DNA of 64,000 nt. It comes from Burkholderiales bacterium (GTDB lineage Bacteria > Pseudomonadota > Gammaproteobacteria > Burkholderiales > Burkholderiaceae_D). The notes under the pieces are model-generated. The model was not told where the DNA came from and made no database searches. It was given only the letters and a program-made list of their open reading frames with translations. The translations under genes and the position numbers were made by a program. The DNA lies in NCBI GenBank assembly GCA_016177875.1, contig JACOUL010000033.1, positions 62,001 through 126,000 on the forward strand. Reading direction: 5' to 3'. Positions 34,459 through 44,157 of this stretch are shown piece after piece. Every line of letters starts with the position of its first letter. The first letter of the stretch is position 1.

Positions 34459-35508
34459 ATGCAGACTACTTCCACGACGCATTCCCAGGCCGGGAATGCA
34501 TGGCCTTCATCGATGCGCGCTCCCACGGGGCCGGATGCGCCGGTCAATGCGGCGCGCTCTGATTACGTTTGGCTGCCGCGTCTCGCGGGGCGCAAGCGCC
34601 GCAGCGGCAACGATGTATTAAGCCAAGCGCTCGGCTGGTTCAGCATCGGCGCCGGCGTGGCGGAGTTGATGGCGCCGCGCCGAATCGGACGCGCATCGGG
34701 CACCGGGCATCATCCGTGGTTGATGCGCGCGTTGGGTGCGCGTGAAATCGTCAGCGGCATCGGCATCCTGGCGCAGCCGCGCCAACCCCGCTGGATGTGG
34801 GCGCGGGTGGCGGGCGATGCAATGGATTTGGCATTACTGGCCTTGGCAGCGAGCAGCGGCAAATCGGTTACGCGCAAAAAGAAAGTCGCTGTGGCGACGG
34901 TGGCGATCGCCGGCATCACCGCGCTCGACGTGTTGTGCGGCGTGCGTCAGACGCAGCAGGCTGGCGTGTCTGCGGGCAGAGCCAGCGGCGAAATCGATAT
35001 CGAAAAATCGATCACCATCAATCGTCCGCCGGAAGAGTGTTATCTCTTCTGGCGCGATTTCCGCAATCTCGGCCGCTTTATGCAATACGTGGAAGAAGTG
35101 GAGCTGTTGTCCGACAAGATCTCGCATTGGCGCGTCAAAGGGCCGGCGGGCACCGCCGTGGAATGGGATGCTGAACTGTCGGTCGATCATCCGCAGCAAC
35201 TCTTGGCTTGGCATTCCGTGGGCGATGCCGATGTCGACAATGCGGGAACGGTGCGCTTCGAGCCGGCGCCGGGCGGGCGCGGCACGATACTGCGCGTCGA
35301 ATTGCAGTACAAACCGCCGGCCGGCAAAGCGGGCGCATCCGTGGCCAAACTGATGGGAGAAGAGCCGGCGCAGCAGCTCGATGAAGATTTGCGGCGATTC
35401 AAACAATTGATCGAAACGGGCGAAATACCCACCACCTTAGGCCAGCCGTCGGGACAGCGCGGCTGGATGACGCGGCTCTTTTCCCGCCAGCCTGGAGAGC
35501 AGCGATGA
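34459..35508 (+). CDS. Membrane-anchored SRPBCC (cyclase/dehydrase-like) protein
   Basis: 349 residues. The first 165 residues hold several weakly hydrophobic helices resembling DUF4267-type membrane regions ([34 protein letters not shown]). After that an SRPBCC/polyketide-cyclase-like lipid-binding domain occupies about 175-320 ([20 protein letters not shown], then [12 protein letters not shown]). GGAGG sits 5 bases before the ATG. Its stop overlaps the start of the zinc alcohol dehydrogenase (ATGA), so the two are co-expressed; role not known. Confidence 0.75.
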   Translation: MQTTSTTHSQAGNAWPSSMRAPTGPDAPVNAARSDYVWLPRLAGRKRRSGNDVLSQALGWFSIGAGVAELMAPRRIGRASGTGHHPWLMRALGAREIVSGIGILAQPRQPRWMWARVAGDAMDLALLALAASSGKSVTRKKKVAVATVAIAGITALDVLCGVRQTQQAGVSAGRASGEIDIEKSITINRPPEECYLFWRDFRNLGRFMQYVEEVELLSDKISHWRVKGPAGTAVEWDAELSVDHPQQLLAWHSVGDADVDNAGTVRFEPAPGGRGTILRVELQYKPPAGKAGASVAKLMGEEPAQQLDEDLRRFKQLIETGEIPTTLGQPSGQRGWMTRLFSRQPGEQR

Positions 35509-36674
35509 GAGCGCTATGCTGGTATGGCAAGAACGATGTGAGGGTACAGAATGTGCCGGACCCGCAGATTCTCAATCCGCGCGACGCGATCGTCAAAATC
35601 ACCGCTACCGCCATTTGCGGTTCGGACCTGCATCTATATGACGGCTGCATTCCCGCCATGGAAAAAGGCGATATCCTCGGCCACGAATTCATGGGTGAAG
35701 TCGTCGATCTGGGCAGCGCCGTACACAATCTGAAAATCGGCGACCGCGTGGTGGTGCCGTTTCCGATTGCTTGCGGTCGCTGTTATTTCTGCCAAGAGAA
35801 GCTGTATTCGGTTTGCGAGAATTCCAACCCCAATGCCTGGATGGCGGAAAAAACGTGGGGCCATTCGCCTGCCGGCATATTCGGCTATTCGCATTTGACC
35901 GGCGGCTATGCCGGCGGCCAAGCCGAATATGCGCGTGTGCCGTACGCCGACGTCGGGCCGATCAAAATTCCTTCCGGCCTTACCGACGAACAAGTCTTGT
36001 TCTTGTCCGATATTCTTCCCACAGGTTACATGGCGGCGGAAAACTGCACTATCCGGCGCGGCGATGTGGTCGCAGTGTGGGGTTGCGGGCCGGTCGGCCA
36101 ATTCGCGATGCAATGCGCTTATTTGTTAGGCGCAGAACGCGTGATCGCTATCGACCGTTTTCCGGAACGGCTGCGCATGGCGCGCGAGATCTCGCGCGCC
36201 GAGACGCTCGATTATGAAAAGGTCGACGTCGCATCGGCATTGAAGCAAATCACCGGCGGGCGCGGCCCCGATGCCTGCATCGACGCAGTGGGCATGGAAG
36301 CCCATGGCATGAATATGATGGGCTTATACGATAAGGTGAAGAACGCCGTAATGCTGGAATCCGACCGGCCGGTCGCCTTGCGCGAAGCAATGATGGCATG
36401 CCGCAACGGCGGCACCGTCTCGATTGCGGGCGTGTACGGCGGTTTCCTCGACAAGATACCGTTCGGCGCGGTGATGAACCGCTCTCTCACCATCAAAACC
36501 GGGCAGACGCATGTGCAACGCTACATGCCACGCTTGCTCGACCACATTCAGAATGGCGATATCGATCCGACGGTCGTGATTACGCATCGCTTGTCCTTGG
36601 ATGACGCGCCGTATGGCTACGACATCTTCAAGAACAAGCAAGACGAATGTATCAAGGTGGTGTTAAAGCCCTAG
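35505..36674 (+). CDS. Zinc-dependent alcohol dehydrogenase (formaldehyde-dehydrogenase-like)
   Basis: 389 residues. MDR-family enzyme: catalytic zinc ligands in ICGSDLH and GHEFMGEV, a structural zinc site with four Cys ([15 protein letters not shown]), and the NAD-binding GCGPVGQFA. The long form with the [18 protein letters not shown] segment resembles glutathione-independent formaldehyde dehydrogenase-like enzymes. Translationally coupled to the SRPBCC gene. Its last 12 bases overlap the 3' end of the convergent PilZ gene. Substrate is inferred only to class. Confidence 0.85.
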   Translation: MRALCWYGKNDVRVQNVPDPQILNPRDAIVKITATAICGSDLHLYDGCIPAMEKGDILGHEFMGEVVDLGSAVHNLKIGDRVVVPFPIACGRCYFCQEKLYSVCENSNPNAWMAEKTWGHSPAGIFGYSHLTGGYAGGQAEYARVPYADVGPIKIPSGLTDEQVLFLSDILPTGYMAAENCTIRRGDVVAVWGCGPVGQFAMQCAYLLGAERVIAIDRFPERLRMAREISRAETLDYEKVDVASALKQITGGRGPDACIDAVGMEAHGMNMMGLYDKVKNAVMLESDRPVALREAMMACRNGGTVSIAGVYGGFLDKIPFGAVMNRSLTIKTGQTHVQRYMPRLLDHIQNGDIDPTVVITHRLSLDDAPYGYDIFKNKQDECIKVVLKP

Positions 36675-37079
36675 CAGCGCGCGTAAGGACTCGGGTAGAA
36701 AACCTCCGCGCGGCGCGCGATTGCTGCGCGTCGCAATATAGCGGCGCACCAAGGCGAGATCGGTGGGGCTCAACCCGCTGAATTGCACGCCGAAAGAATC
36801 GTCGAGCACATGCTTGATACGGCCTTTGAAGCTGAAGTGCTTATTGACCGGCTTGGGAAGATGAATGATGAATTGCGCCGGTTGGTCGACTGCGCAGCCG
36901 GCAAAGCGGTGCTTGACGACGATGCGGATACCGCCTTCGCTGATGTCGACCGCGTTGGTAACTTCGATAAAGCCGTCGCCATTGATGTTCACGCGCACGG
37001 GCGCATCGCGTTCAGGAATGACGCGTTCGAATTCCCGCCGATTGCCTCCCTGCTTCTCGGCTGTTTTTGTCGTATTCAT
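36663..37079 (-). CDS. PilZ domain protein (c-di-GMP receptor)
   Basis: 138 residues from the ATG at 37079, which has AGGG upstream; the longer frame has no support. The c-di-GMP-binding motifs are complete: RREFER (RxxxR) near residue 14 and DISEGGIRI (D/NxSxxG) near 45. The C-terminus is basic. It could act as a stand-alone effector for the diguanylate cyclases in this window. Convergent 12-base overlap with the alcohol dehydrogenase gene. Confidence 0.85.
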   Translation of the reverse strand: MNTTKTAEKQGGNRREFERVIPERDAPVRVNINGDGFIEVTNAVDISEGGIRIVVKHRFAGCAVDQPAQFIIHLPKPVNKHFSFKGRIKHVLDDSFGVQFSGLSPTDLALVRRYIATRSNRAPRGGFLPESLRALLGL

Positions 37080-37232
37080 AGCCCTGTCCCGCGGGTTTAT
37101 TTGTTTTAGTGTACGAACAGAAAGCCGGAAAGTCCATCGTTCCGCACACAAACCGGATTTCACGCCACATTGTTTAACATTCTTCCCAAGCCGCCGCGGC
37201 CGATTCGCTGACCGGCATCGCCAAGGAGTATC

Positions 37233-38201
37233 ATGAGCGCCACTCAAGGGGAAGAATTCATGATTACGGTATCCGACCTCACTTTCGACTATGCCAGTCA
37301 TCGCGCGCTGCACCAAGTAAGCTTCACGCTGGAGGCGGGCAGCGTCACCGCATTGGTAGGCCCTAACGGCGCGGGAAAAACCACGCTGATGCGCTGTATC
37401 GCCGGCTTGGAAGTGCCGCTGTCGGGCACGATTACCGTGGCGGACATGGACGTGATCGAGCGTCCGCGCGAAGTGCATCGCTTGATGGGCTATCTTTCCG
37501 ATTTCTTTGGCTTATATCAGGAATTAACGGTGGCGCAATGTCTGGAATACGCCGCGGCCTCGCAAGGCTTGCCGCCGAGTGCGATCGAGGGCGCCGTGCG
37601 CGATACGGCGCAGCGCTTAGGGCTCGCCGATCGCTTAAGTCAAGTCAGCGGAACCCTCTCGCGCGGTTTGCGTCAGCGCGTCGCGATCGGTCAGGCCATC
37701 ATCCATAACCCGCGCGTTCTGTTACTCGACGAGCCGGCTTCCGGTCTGGACCCGGAAGCGCGCGCTAGCCTGGCTGCCTTGTTTCGGCAGTTGCAGGCAA
37801 GCGGCATGACGCTCCTGGTCTCGTCGCATATCCTTGCCGAGCTCGATGAGTATTCTTCCCACATGCTGGCCTTGCGCGACGGACGCATTTTGGAATACCG
37901 CGCACTCGGTCAAAACATCGCTGCCGCAACCTCGCGCCGTATCCGCGTCACGCTGGCCCGTCCGGACGCCGCGCTGACCGAACGCCTGCGCGCGCAAGCC
38001 GGGCTCACTTTGCATGCGCACGATGAATCCAGCGCCGAATTCGATTTGGAAGGCGACGATGCCGCGCAAGCTGCCTTGTTGGCGGCGCTGGTGGCAAGCG
38101 GCATGCCGGTGCTGAGCTTTGCCGAACATAAAGAAAATTTGCAGCAATCGTATTTGCGTTCGATAGAAAACCATCAGTCCGCAGCAGGAGGTGCCGCATG
38201 A
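37233..38201 (+). CDS. ABC transporter ATP-binding protein (ABC-2 type)
   Basis: 322 residues; AAGGAG precedes the ATG at 37233. Walker A GPNGAGKTT, signature LSRGLRQR (variant of LSGGQ), Walker B VLLLDEPASGLD, and switch His in SSHILAEL. The C-terminal 90 residues form an extension typical of ABC-2 exporters. Its stop overlaps the permease start (ATGA at 38198-38201). Together they form a two-gene exporter; substrate unknown. Confidence 0.9.
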   Translation: MSATQGEEFMITVSDLTFDYASHRALHQVSFTLEAGSVTALVGPNGAGKTTLMRCIAGLEVPLSGTITVADMDVIERPREVHRLMGYLSDFFGLYQELTVAQCLEYAAASQGLPPSAIEGAVRDTAQRLGLADRLSQVSGTLSRGLRQRVAIGQAIIHNPRVLLLDEPASGLDPEARASLAALFRQLQASGMTLLVSSHILAELDEYSSHMLALRDGRILEYRALGQNIAAATSRRIRVTLARPDAALTERLRAQAGLTLHAHDESSAEFDLEGDDAAQAALLAALVASGMPVLSFAEHKENLQQSYLRSIENHQSAAGGAA

Positions 38202-39511
38202 TCAATCCCGAATTCAAGCGCAATCTTTGGCTGCAGTTTTCCATGCATCGCCTGATCGCGATGCCCGTGTTGCTGGGATTAGGCTTCTTCGCGATTCACG
38301 TCTCCACTGCGCCGAACAGCGCCGAAACGCTCGGCGGCTATGCGATCGGCCTGTTTATCATCATCGTAAGCTTGTGGGGAACGCGTAACGCATCGGCGGC
38401 GATCATCGATGAAATGCGCGATAAAACATGGGACCAGCAACGCATGAGCGCCATGCATCCCTGGACCATGACTTGGGGAAAACTGTTCGGCGCCACGGCA
38501 TTTAATTGGTACGGCGGCGCGATTTGCCTCGGCGTCCTGGTGACGACCGCTTGGCTGCGTGCCGATTCGGTTTTATTGACCGTGGCTGCGACGATGATTG
38601 CCGTCAGTATTTTGATGCATGCCATCGCATTGACGCTGAATTTGCATATGAGCCGGATCGAGTCGCGCATCGTTCAGCGCGGCGGCTTAGGCGGCTTGGT
38701 GATCCTGGTTGCACTGCTATCGAGCAGCATGCTGAGCGGGCTAAGCGGAAAAACCATCATGTGGTGGGGCCAAGCTTTTCCGGCGCACGTTCTTTTGTTA
38801 GGCAGCAGTATTTTCTTTGCCGTTTGCGCCGTCTTCGCTTCTTGGCGCGTGATGAGCAATGCCTTGCAAGTCAGGACGCTGCCGTGGGCATGGCCGGCAT
38901 TTGCTTGTTTGTTGACCTGGTACGCCGCGGGTTTTCCCATGTCGCGCACAATGCCGGTGTTTTCCAGCACCGGCCTTATCGTCGCCGGCGTCATGACGTA
39001 TGCCGCCTTGTTTTCGGAAGTGAATGACGCCGCGGTATGGCGCCGCGTCATCATGCGCGCTCGCGCCGCCCAATGGCGCGACGCACTCGAATACATGCCA
39101 TTATGGCCGACGACACTGGTGCTTACTTTTGCATTTGCGCTCGCTGCGATTTTATCGTCGCACGCCGGCCGGCCGTCTTGGCCGATGGCCGAATCGCCCA
39201 TGGGTTATCTGCCGCTGGTGCTGGCCCTCATGCTGTTGCGCGATGTCTGCGTATTCCTGTTTTTCGCGTTTTCCGCGAAGCCGCGGCGGGTTGAAGGCAC
39301 GACCTTGCTTTACCTGATCGTGATTAACGGCTTGCTGCCGTTCTTGGCAAAGACGCTCGGCTTAAATGCTTTGTATACCTTCCTGCTGCCATTCGGCGAA
39401 AACCAGGGTTTGGGAAATGTTGCGGTGATGGCGATGCATGCCGCTATTGCCGGAGCGTTGGTCGTGTGGCGTTGGCAAAAGCAGGCTAATGTCGAACAAA
39501 ACCTTCCTTAA
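38198..39511 (+). CDS. ABC-2 type permease
   Basis: 437 residues, mostly hydrophobic with roughly ten TM segments. Partner of the preceding ATPase by 4-base overlap. Starts MINPEFKRNLWLQFS, a common pattern for ABC-2 permeases whose first cytoplasmic segment abuts TM1. Exported molecule cannot be predicted. No terminator was seen after it. Confidence 0.85.
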   Translation: MINPEFKRNLWLQFSMHRLIAMPVLLGLGFFAIHVSTAPNSAETLGGYAIGLFIIIVSLWGTRNASAAIIDEMRDKTWDQQRMSAMHPWTMTWGKLFGATAFNWYGGAICLGVLVTTAWLRADSVLLTVAATMIAVSILMHAIALTLNLHMSRIESRIVQRGGLGGLVILVALLSSSMLSGLSGKTIMWWGQAFPAHVLLLGSSIFFAVCAVFASWRVMSNALQVRTLPWAWPAFACLLTWYAAGFPMSRTMPVFSSTGLIVAGVMTYAALFSEVNDAAVWRRVIMRARAAQWRDALEYMPLWPTTLVLTFAFALAAILSSHAGRPSWPMAESPMGYLPLVLALMLLRDVCVFLFFAFSAKPRRVEGTTLLYLIVINGLLPFLAKTLGLNALYTFLLPFGENQGLGNVAVMAMHAAIAGALVVWRWQKQANVEQNLP

Positions 39512-39631
39512 TCCTTAATATTTAGCGCGCCGTCACTGTTTGGATTCGCCCGGGCATTTTCCTTCGCTGTAACCAATCAATCTCGGGTCTGCGCAGGCGT
39601 CGCAAACGTTTTTATAGGTTTTCCTTCGCGA

Positions 39632-39645
39632 TCAATTTAAATTGA
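39632..39645. repeat. 14-nt perfect palindrome
   Basis: TCAATTTAAATTGA in the 224-base gap between the ABC permease and the SMI1/KNR4 gene. Possible regulator site or chance in AT-rich DNA. Confidence 0.25.
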
Positions 39646-39678
39646 CGATGGGCATAGAAATGCGCAGGCATTTTTCTG

Positions 39679-39733
39679 CTGCAACGTTTAGGTTGACCTG
39701 CGCGCAGCGATGGTGTCGAACCGCATGTTAGCT
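39679..39733 (-). other. attC-like integron recombination site
   Basis: On the minus strand AGCTAAC (39727-39733, one base from RYYYAAC) lies 2 bases after the stop of the SMI1/KNR4 gene. Inner arms GGTTCGAC and GTCAACC pair with a single extra C on the first arm, enclosing a small CTG-CGCG-CAG hairpin. The element ends TAAAC then GTTGCAG (39679-39685), two bases off GTTRRRY. Order, spacing and bulge are attC-like; weaker than the other two. Confidence 0.4.
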
Positions 39734-39735
39734 GA

Positions 39736-40236
39736 CTACATGTATAGTTCATGGGGATTACCAACTAATATGCGTTTGTCGATTTCTCGAATTCGCTCTT
39801 CTAGGAAATCTTCATAGTTTTTCCAATATTCGTACTCCGAACCATTTCGATAATGGTCTTCAAAAAGTGCTACTTCACCCGCACGTGGTGACATCCTTTC
39901 GAACATCCAGCAATAGGAATTGCCGAACTGACCAACTATGAATGCGTCCATCGGCGGACGAACCCAATTAGGTGGATAGTTCGCGTTGCGACAATGGAGA
40001 GTAGTACCGACGACACTTTCGAACGCGTTAGGCTCGTTTGCGGTAATGCCGTATAACGTCACGCCAAACCAACTCACAAATCCAGAGCGCTTTAGGAAAC
40101 GAACATACGTATCCGGAAAAACCACGCCAAGTGCTTTTTCAGCCGCCGCAATTTCTCCATCGGTTGCACCTCGACCTAGATCCTCATAGTTCTCTCGCAA
40201 CTTGGCGTCTTCTAGAATTTCGGTAAATCGGTCCAT
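39736..40236 (-). CDS. SMI1/KNR4 (SUKH) family protein, probable cassette gene
   Basis: 166 residues from ATG 40236; the longer frame to 40458 has no ribosome site and an atypical leader. SUKH-type pattern: GATDGEIAAAEKALGVVFPD, YVRFLKRSGFVSWFGV, then NSYCWMF and EYWKNYEDFLEERI. Bacterial SUKH proteins are often immunity proteins of contact-dependent or polymorphic toxins; no toxin gene is adjacent. AT-rich. An attC-like site starts 2 bases after its stop, so it may have arrived as an orphan immunity cassette. Confidence 0.7.
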   Translation of the reverse strand: MDRFTEILEDAKLRENYEDLGRGATDGEIAAAEKALGVVFPDTYVRFLKRSGFVSWFGVTLYGITANEPNAFESVVGTTLHCRNANYPPNWVRPPMDAFIVGQFGNSYCWMFERMSPRAGEVALFEDHYRNGSEYEYWKNYEDFLEERIREIDKRILVGNPHELYM

Positions 40237-40594
40237 CTGCTGTCTTTTCAGATTAAAGCTAACTTTATTTATATCGAAACATAACGTCTGATCAACCTGG
40301 CGGGCTGCCCGCTTAACCTGCCTTCTCAAAATCGGTGAGACCTTCGCTAGGTAAGCCTTCCAGTGAGACGCTGCGCTATAACTCCGTACTAAATAATCGC
40401 GAAAAGCAGACACTATTTGCCAACCAAGTGTATGGCCAAAAATGCAATTTCGCAACAAGAGAGTGTCTTTTCAAAGGGGCAAAATTATAGAACCATCCAG
40501 CCCGGATGTCTTGATCTTTTCACGGTGTATTTGACGGACACGGCGTTAGCATTCCCGAGTCGCCAATCCGCCCAATTTCATGCACGGAGAAACC
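40237..40594. other. Intergenic region, no gene recognised
   Basis: 358 bases between divergent SMI1/KNR4 and CoA-hydrolase genes. Open frames here lack ribosome sites and recognisable sequence. It holds AGCTAAC at 40257-40263, the same heptamer as the outer box of the nearby attC-like site, and a GCGGGC/GCCCGC dyad near 40300-40312. Confidence 0.45.
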
Positions 40595-41923
40595 ATGTCC
40601 TACGCAGGCCACCAAAACAAGCTGATCAGTATCGAAGAAGCGCTGGCTAAGATCCGTTCCAACGATTGCGTGATTTCCGCGCTGGGCGCCGCCGAACCGG
40701 TGGGCATGCTGGAGCAATTGCACACGATCGCCGATCACGTGGAAAACGTGGCGGTGTCGACTTGCTTGCCGGTGCATCCGGTGAAATGGTTCACCGATCC
40801 GGCAATGAAAGGGCACTTCATCAACCATGCCTGGTTTTATTCGCCGAGCATACGCAAAGCGGCGGCCGAGCTGGGCACCTGTACCTTCGTGCCGAACCAC
40901 TTGCATCTGGCCGGACTGGACCGCCTCGCTTACCGCAAGCCGAATGTCTTTCTCGGCACGTGCACGCCGCCCGATCGTTTCGGGTATGTGTCGCTTTCGC
41001 TGTCGGTGACTTACGAACGCGAATTGATGGAAGCGGCCGATATCGTGATTCTCGAAATCAATGAATGCCTGCCGCGCACCTATGGCGACACCATCATTCA
41101 TTTGGATGAAGTCGATTTCGTCGTGGAGCATGCGCGTGCGCCGGTCGAGTTGCCGATCCCTGAAAGCGAAGAACGCGATCATATGATCGGCCGCCATATC
41201 GGCGAATTGATCGAAGACGGCTCGACCATTCAGCTGGGCATCGGCGGCATACCGAACGCGGTGGCGGGCGAGCTCATGAATAAGAAGGATTTGTCGATTC
41301 ACACCGAGATGTTCACCGATGGCATGGTGGACTTGTATGAAGCAGGGGTGATCGGCAAGACGCCGCACAGTTTCGGCCAGAAAGTCTTGACCGGCAAGAT
41401 GGTAGCCACCTTCGCCTTAGGCACAAAAAAACTCTACGATTTCCTTGACCGCAATCCGGCGGTCGCATTGATGCGCGGCTCTTGGGTCAATAATCCTTAC
41501 GTGATTGCGCGAAACAAAAAACAAGTCTCGATCAATACCACGCTCGAAGTCGATTTGACCGGTCAAGTATGCTCCGAGTCGATCGGCCCCATGCAGTTTT
41601 CCGGCACGGGCGGCCAAGCCGACACGGCGATCGGTGCGCAAATGTCCGAGGGCGGCAAGTCCTTCATCGCTTTGTATTCGACCGCCGACGCGAAGCAAGC
41701 CGACGGTACGCGCAAAACGATATCCAAGATCACGCCGATGCTGACGCCCGGCGCCAACGTCACCCTGCATCGCGCCAATGTCGATTATGTGGTGACTGAA
41801 TATGGCGCGGTACGCCTGCGCGGCGCGCCGATTTGCGATCGTGCGCGCATGTTGATTTCCATCGCCCACCCGGATTTCCGCGAGGGATTAACCGAGCAGG
41901 CGAAGAAGCTCGGCTATTTGTAG
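40595..41923 (+). CDS. Acetyl-CoA hydrolase / CoA-transferase family enzyme
   Basis: 442 residues from ATG 40595, with GGAG 9 bases upstream. Family I CoA-transferase fold of the acetyl-CoA hydrolase/4-hydroxybutyrate CoA-transferase type: GIGGIPNAVAG, FTDGMVDLYEAGVI, and the C-terminal FSGTGGQADTAIGA. These enzymes move or hydrolyse CoA from acetyl- or short-chain acyl-CoA through a glutamyl-CoA intermediate. Substrate (acetate, 4-hydroxybutyrate, propionate) is not decided. Monocistronic. Confidence 0.85.
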   Translation: MSYAGHQNKLISIEEALAKIRSNDCVISALGAAEPVGMLEQLHTIADHVENVAVSTCLPVHPVKWFTDPAMKGHFINHAWFYSPSIRKAAAELGTCTFVPNHLHLAGLDRLAYRKPNVFLGTCTPPDRFGYVSLSLSVTYERELMEAADIVILEINECLPRTYGDTIIHLDEVDFVVEHARAPVELPIPESEERDHMIGRHIGELIEDGSTIQLGIGGIPNAVAGELMNKKDLSIHTEMFTDGMVDLYEAGVIGKTPHSFGQKVLTGKMVATFALGTKKLYDFLDRNPAVALMRGSWVNNPYVIARNKKQVSINTTLEVDLTGQVCSESIGPMQFSGTGGQADTAIGAQMSEGGKSFIALYSTADAKQADGTRKTISKITPMLTPGANVTLHRANVDYVVTEYGAVRLRGAPICDRARMLISIAHPDFREGLTEQAKKLGYL

Positions 41924-42021
41924 TGATCTGCCGGAGGGGGCGAATAGCGTCGACGTGAGTAAAGTTAACCCAAAGTCAGCCGATATAGAAGCTAAGTCCT
42001 TTTAGCAAATGAGGTGGCATC

Positions 42022-43113
42022 ATGAAGATTGATGCTTCCACTGTCGAATTCACTGCCTCTCACCGGGCCAGCATGCGCGCCGAAGTGAAAGAAACCCTGC
42101 GCGCCTGGATCGGTGACCGTCCGCCTGCTGTCCAGGAAACGGCTCCAAGCGGCGCATCGTCCGCACCTTCCGTCGTTGCTATTTCCGCTGCCGCGCTAAG
42201 CGCTGCGCAAGCGATGCCTTCCGCTCCGCCGGTTGCTCCCCAAGCAACTGGACAAGCTGGCGCTGTCGACGAGATGGGTGCGTATGACAGCCCGATGCTT
42301 TATTTAATCAAGTTGGTGGTGGAGATGTTAACCGGCTACCAGCTCAAGACGATACGCGCTGCGGATTTTCAGCCGCCGCAACCGATTGATTATCCGCAGC
42401 CGCCTTCGCAGCAACAAGGCGCTGCGCAAGCGCCGCCGCGCGCCGGCTTCGGTATCGAGTATGACCGTCACGAGCTCTATGAAGAGAGCGAACATTCGCA
42501 ATTTCACGCTGAAGGCGTGGTGCGCACAAACGACGGCCGTGAAATTCAATTCAAGGTGGCGCTGGAGATGTCGCGCAGTTATCGCGAAGAATCGAATGTA
42601 TCGCTGCGCGCCGGTGATGCCGTGCGCAAAGATCCCTTAGTCATCAATTTCGACGGTACCGCCGCCCAGTTAAGCAGCCAGCGATTCGCATTTGATCTCG
42701 ATGGCGACGGCGAGAAAGAGGATGTGCCGCTGTTAACCGGCAATCGCGGATACCTGGCGCTCGATTTGGATGACAACGGCAAGATCGATTCCGGACGTGA
42801 ATTGTTCGGAGCAATTACCGGCGATGCCTTCGCGGAGCTCGGGCATTACGACAGCGACGGCAACGGATGGATCGATGAGGGTGATGCCGTGTTTTCACAG
42901 CTTCAAGTATGGAAGCCTGCCGAGAAGGGCGGCGGCACATTGACGGTATTGAAGGAGCATGACGTCGGCGCCGTTTACTTGGGGCATGCCGGCACGCCGT
43001 TCGAATTGAGAGATCAAGGCAACCAAGAACTAGGCGGCGTGCGCAGCAGCGGCGTGTATCTGACTGAAAATGGCAATGCCGGAACGGTCCAGCAAATCGA
43101 TGTCAGCGTGTAA
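42022..43113 (+). CDS. Calcium-binding-loop protein with EF-hand-like repeats
   Basis: 363 residues, no classical signal peptide. The first 170 residues are Ala/Pro/Gln-rich and low complexity. The second half carries acidic loops of EF-hand/dockerin type: DLDGDGEKED, DLDDNGKIDSGRE, DSDGNGWIDEGD, followed by a beta-rich end. The pattern GYLALDLDDNGKIDSGRELFG recurs in many proteobacterial proteins of unknown function. GAGGTGG precedes the ATG. A small hydrophobic gene follows 11 bases later. Confidence 0.72.
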   Translation: MKIDASTVEFTASHRASMRAEVKETLRAWIGDRPPAVQETAPSGASSAPSVVAISAAALSAAQAMPSAPPVAPQATGQAGAVDEMGAYDSPMLYLIKLVVEMLTGYQLKTIRAADFQPPQPIDYPQPPSQQQGAAQAPPRAGFGIEYDRHELYEESEHSQFHAEGVVRTNDGREIQFKVALEMSRSYREESNVSLRAGDAVRKDPLVINFDGTAAQLSSQRFAFDLDGDGEKEDVPLLTGNRGYLALDLDDNGKIDSGRELFGAITGDAFAELGHYDSDGNGWIDEGDAVFSQLQVWKPAEKGGGTLTVLKEHDVGAVYLGHAGTPFELRDQGNQELGGVRSSGVYLTENGNAGTVQQIDVSV

Positions 43114-43124
43114 CGGGGGCGGAC

Positions 43125-43322
43125 ATGAATAAATTTGAAAAACTCGTGGGAATCGCGGCCGCTACGCTGTTTTTCCCTCTGGCTCTGGTGGGGGCCGCGC
43201 TGGCTATGATTCCCTTGGCGATTGCCGCCGCGTTCTTGATTACCGGCCTGTTAGCCGAGGCGGTAGCGGTACGCCGGCTCAATGCGTTGGCGGCGGCAAG
43301 GCAACCGGGTCGCGCAGGTTGA
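43125..43322 (+). CDS. Small membrane protein
   Basis: 65 residues, with one long hydrophobic stretch (about 9-48) that could be two TM helices in a hairpin, and a basic Arg-containing C-terminus. Eleven bases after the EF-hand-like gene, so probably the same operon. Its last 44 bases overlap the 3' end of the convergent DUF5335-like gene. No family known. Confidence 0.5.
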   Translation: MNKFEKLVGIAAATLFFPLALVGAALAMIPLAIAAAFLITGLLAEAVAVRRLNALAAARQPGRAG

Positions 43323-43617
43323 TGATTTGTTTGACGTCGTCGTCATCGATCACTTCCACGCTATTCAAGCCGCCGGCTTCGATATCGACATATACCTCGC
43401 GCGGATGCCGGATCATATGATCCAAGCCTTCCATGACGACTTCAACCAAGTCGTTTTTAGGATCATACGTAATGCCGTATAAAGGCACCCACTCCGCTTC
43501 GATTTGACTGCCGAGTTGAAGCGATTCAACCGCAATTTCAGCCCGTTTTCCCGCCAGCGTTTTGGACATGGCATCAAAATACGGATGCCAGACTTCTTTC
43601 TCCAGTTTGGTGATCAT
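43279..43617 (-). CDS. DUF5335-like protein
   Basis: 112 residues from ATG 43617 with GGAGG 4 bases upstream. Short alpha/beta protein (WHPYFDAMSKTLAGKRAEIA, then VEVVMEGLDHMIRHPREVYV) matching DUF5335, unknown function. Convergent overlap of 44 bases with the small membrane protein gene, unusual for unrelated genes. Confidence 0.65.
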   Translation of the reverse strand: MITKLEKEVWHPYFDAMSKTLAGKRAEIAVESLQLGSQIEAEWVPLYGITYDPKNDLVEVVMEGLDHMIRHPREVYVDIEAGGLNSVEVIDDDDVKQIINLRDPVALPPPTH

Positions 43618-43763
43618 GATGCCTCCGTGCTTGGAGAAAAATACGCTTGCAATCGGCATGCCAAACTAATTGATGACAGGCCCTAGTCGCGGTCCGCATA
43701 GAAGACAGGCATACGCGTAAAACTTACGAGCGCGCGGTAATATTTACTGACGCAGAGGAAAGC

Positions 43764-44009
43764 TCAAGTGTGACGGGCATGATGGCCGGCCAGAAGTTGC
43801 CGACCGATTTTAAGGGCTTCTTCTTCTGCCGCTTGTTCACTTGGAAAAAAGGTATCGGCGGCAACGCGATGGGTGGGATAAATGCCGTTGCGGTGCATCG
43901 GGTTGGACGAGGGGCCGTAGACCGTCACATATGCGGCCCAGCCCTCGTCTTCGGGCAGATGTTGCGCCTCATATTCAATTTCAAATTCGTCAATTGTTTC
44001 AATGGGCAT
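43764..44009 (-). CDS. Small conserved hypothetical protein
   Basis: 81 residues from ATG 44009 with AGAGG upstream rather than the longer frame. Sequence MPIETIDEFEIEYEAQHLPE then WAAYVTVYGPSSNPMHR looks like one small alpha/beta domain; no family assigned with confidence. No signal peptide. Stand-alone. Confidence 0.55.
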   Translation of the reverse strand: MPIETIDEFEIEYEAQHLPEDEGWAAYVTVYGPSSNPMHRNGIYPTHRVAADTFFPSEQAAEEEALKIGRQLLAGHHARHT

Positions 44010-44157
44010 CGCGACCTCTGTTGCGGCAATGCCTCTGAATGCAATTGCCGTTCCCATAGTCGCACTTCTTCGTTGCGTGCGGGAAAAGCCGGTGCTAGTC
44101 TTAACGGCAGGAGAACGTTACCTTCGGCGTTTTTCCATTCACAAGGGAGAAAATAAT

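Noticed and set aside
40290..40330. GCGGGC/GCCCGC dyad with flanking AACCT copies, considered as another attC
   Set aside because: Flanks are direct, not inverted, repeats and no paired outer boxes exist.
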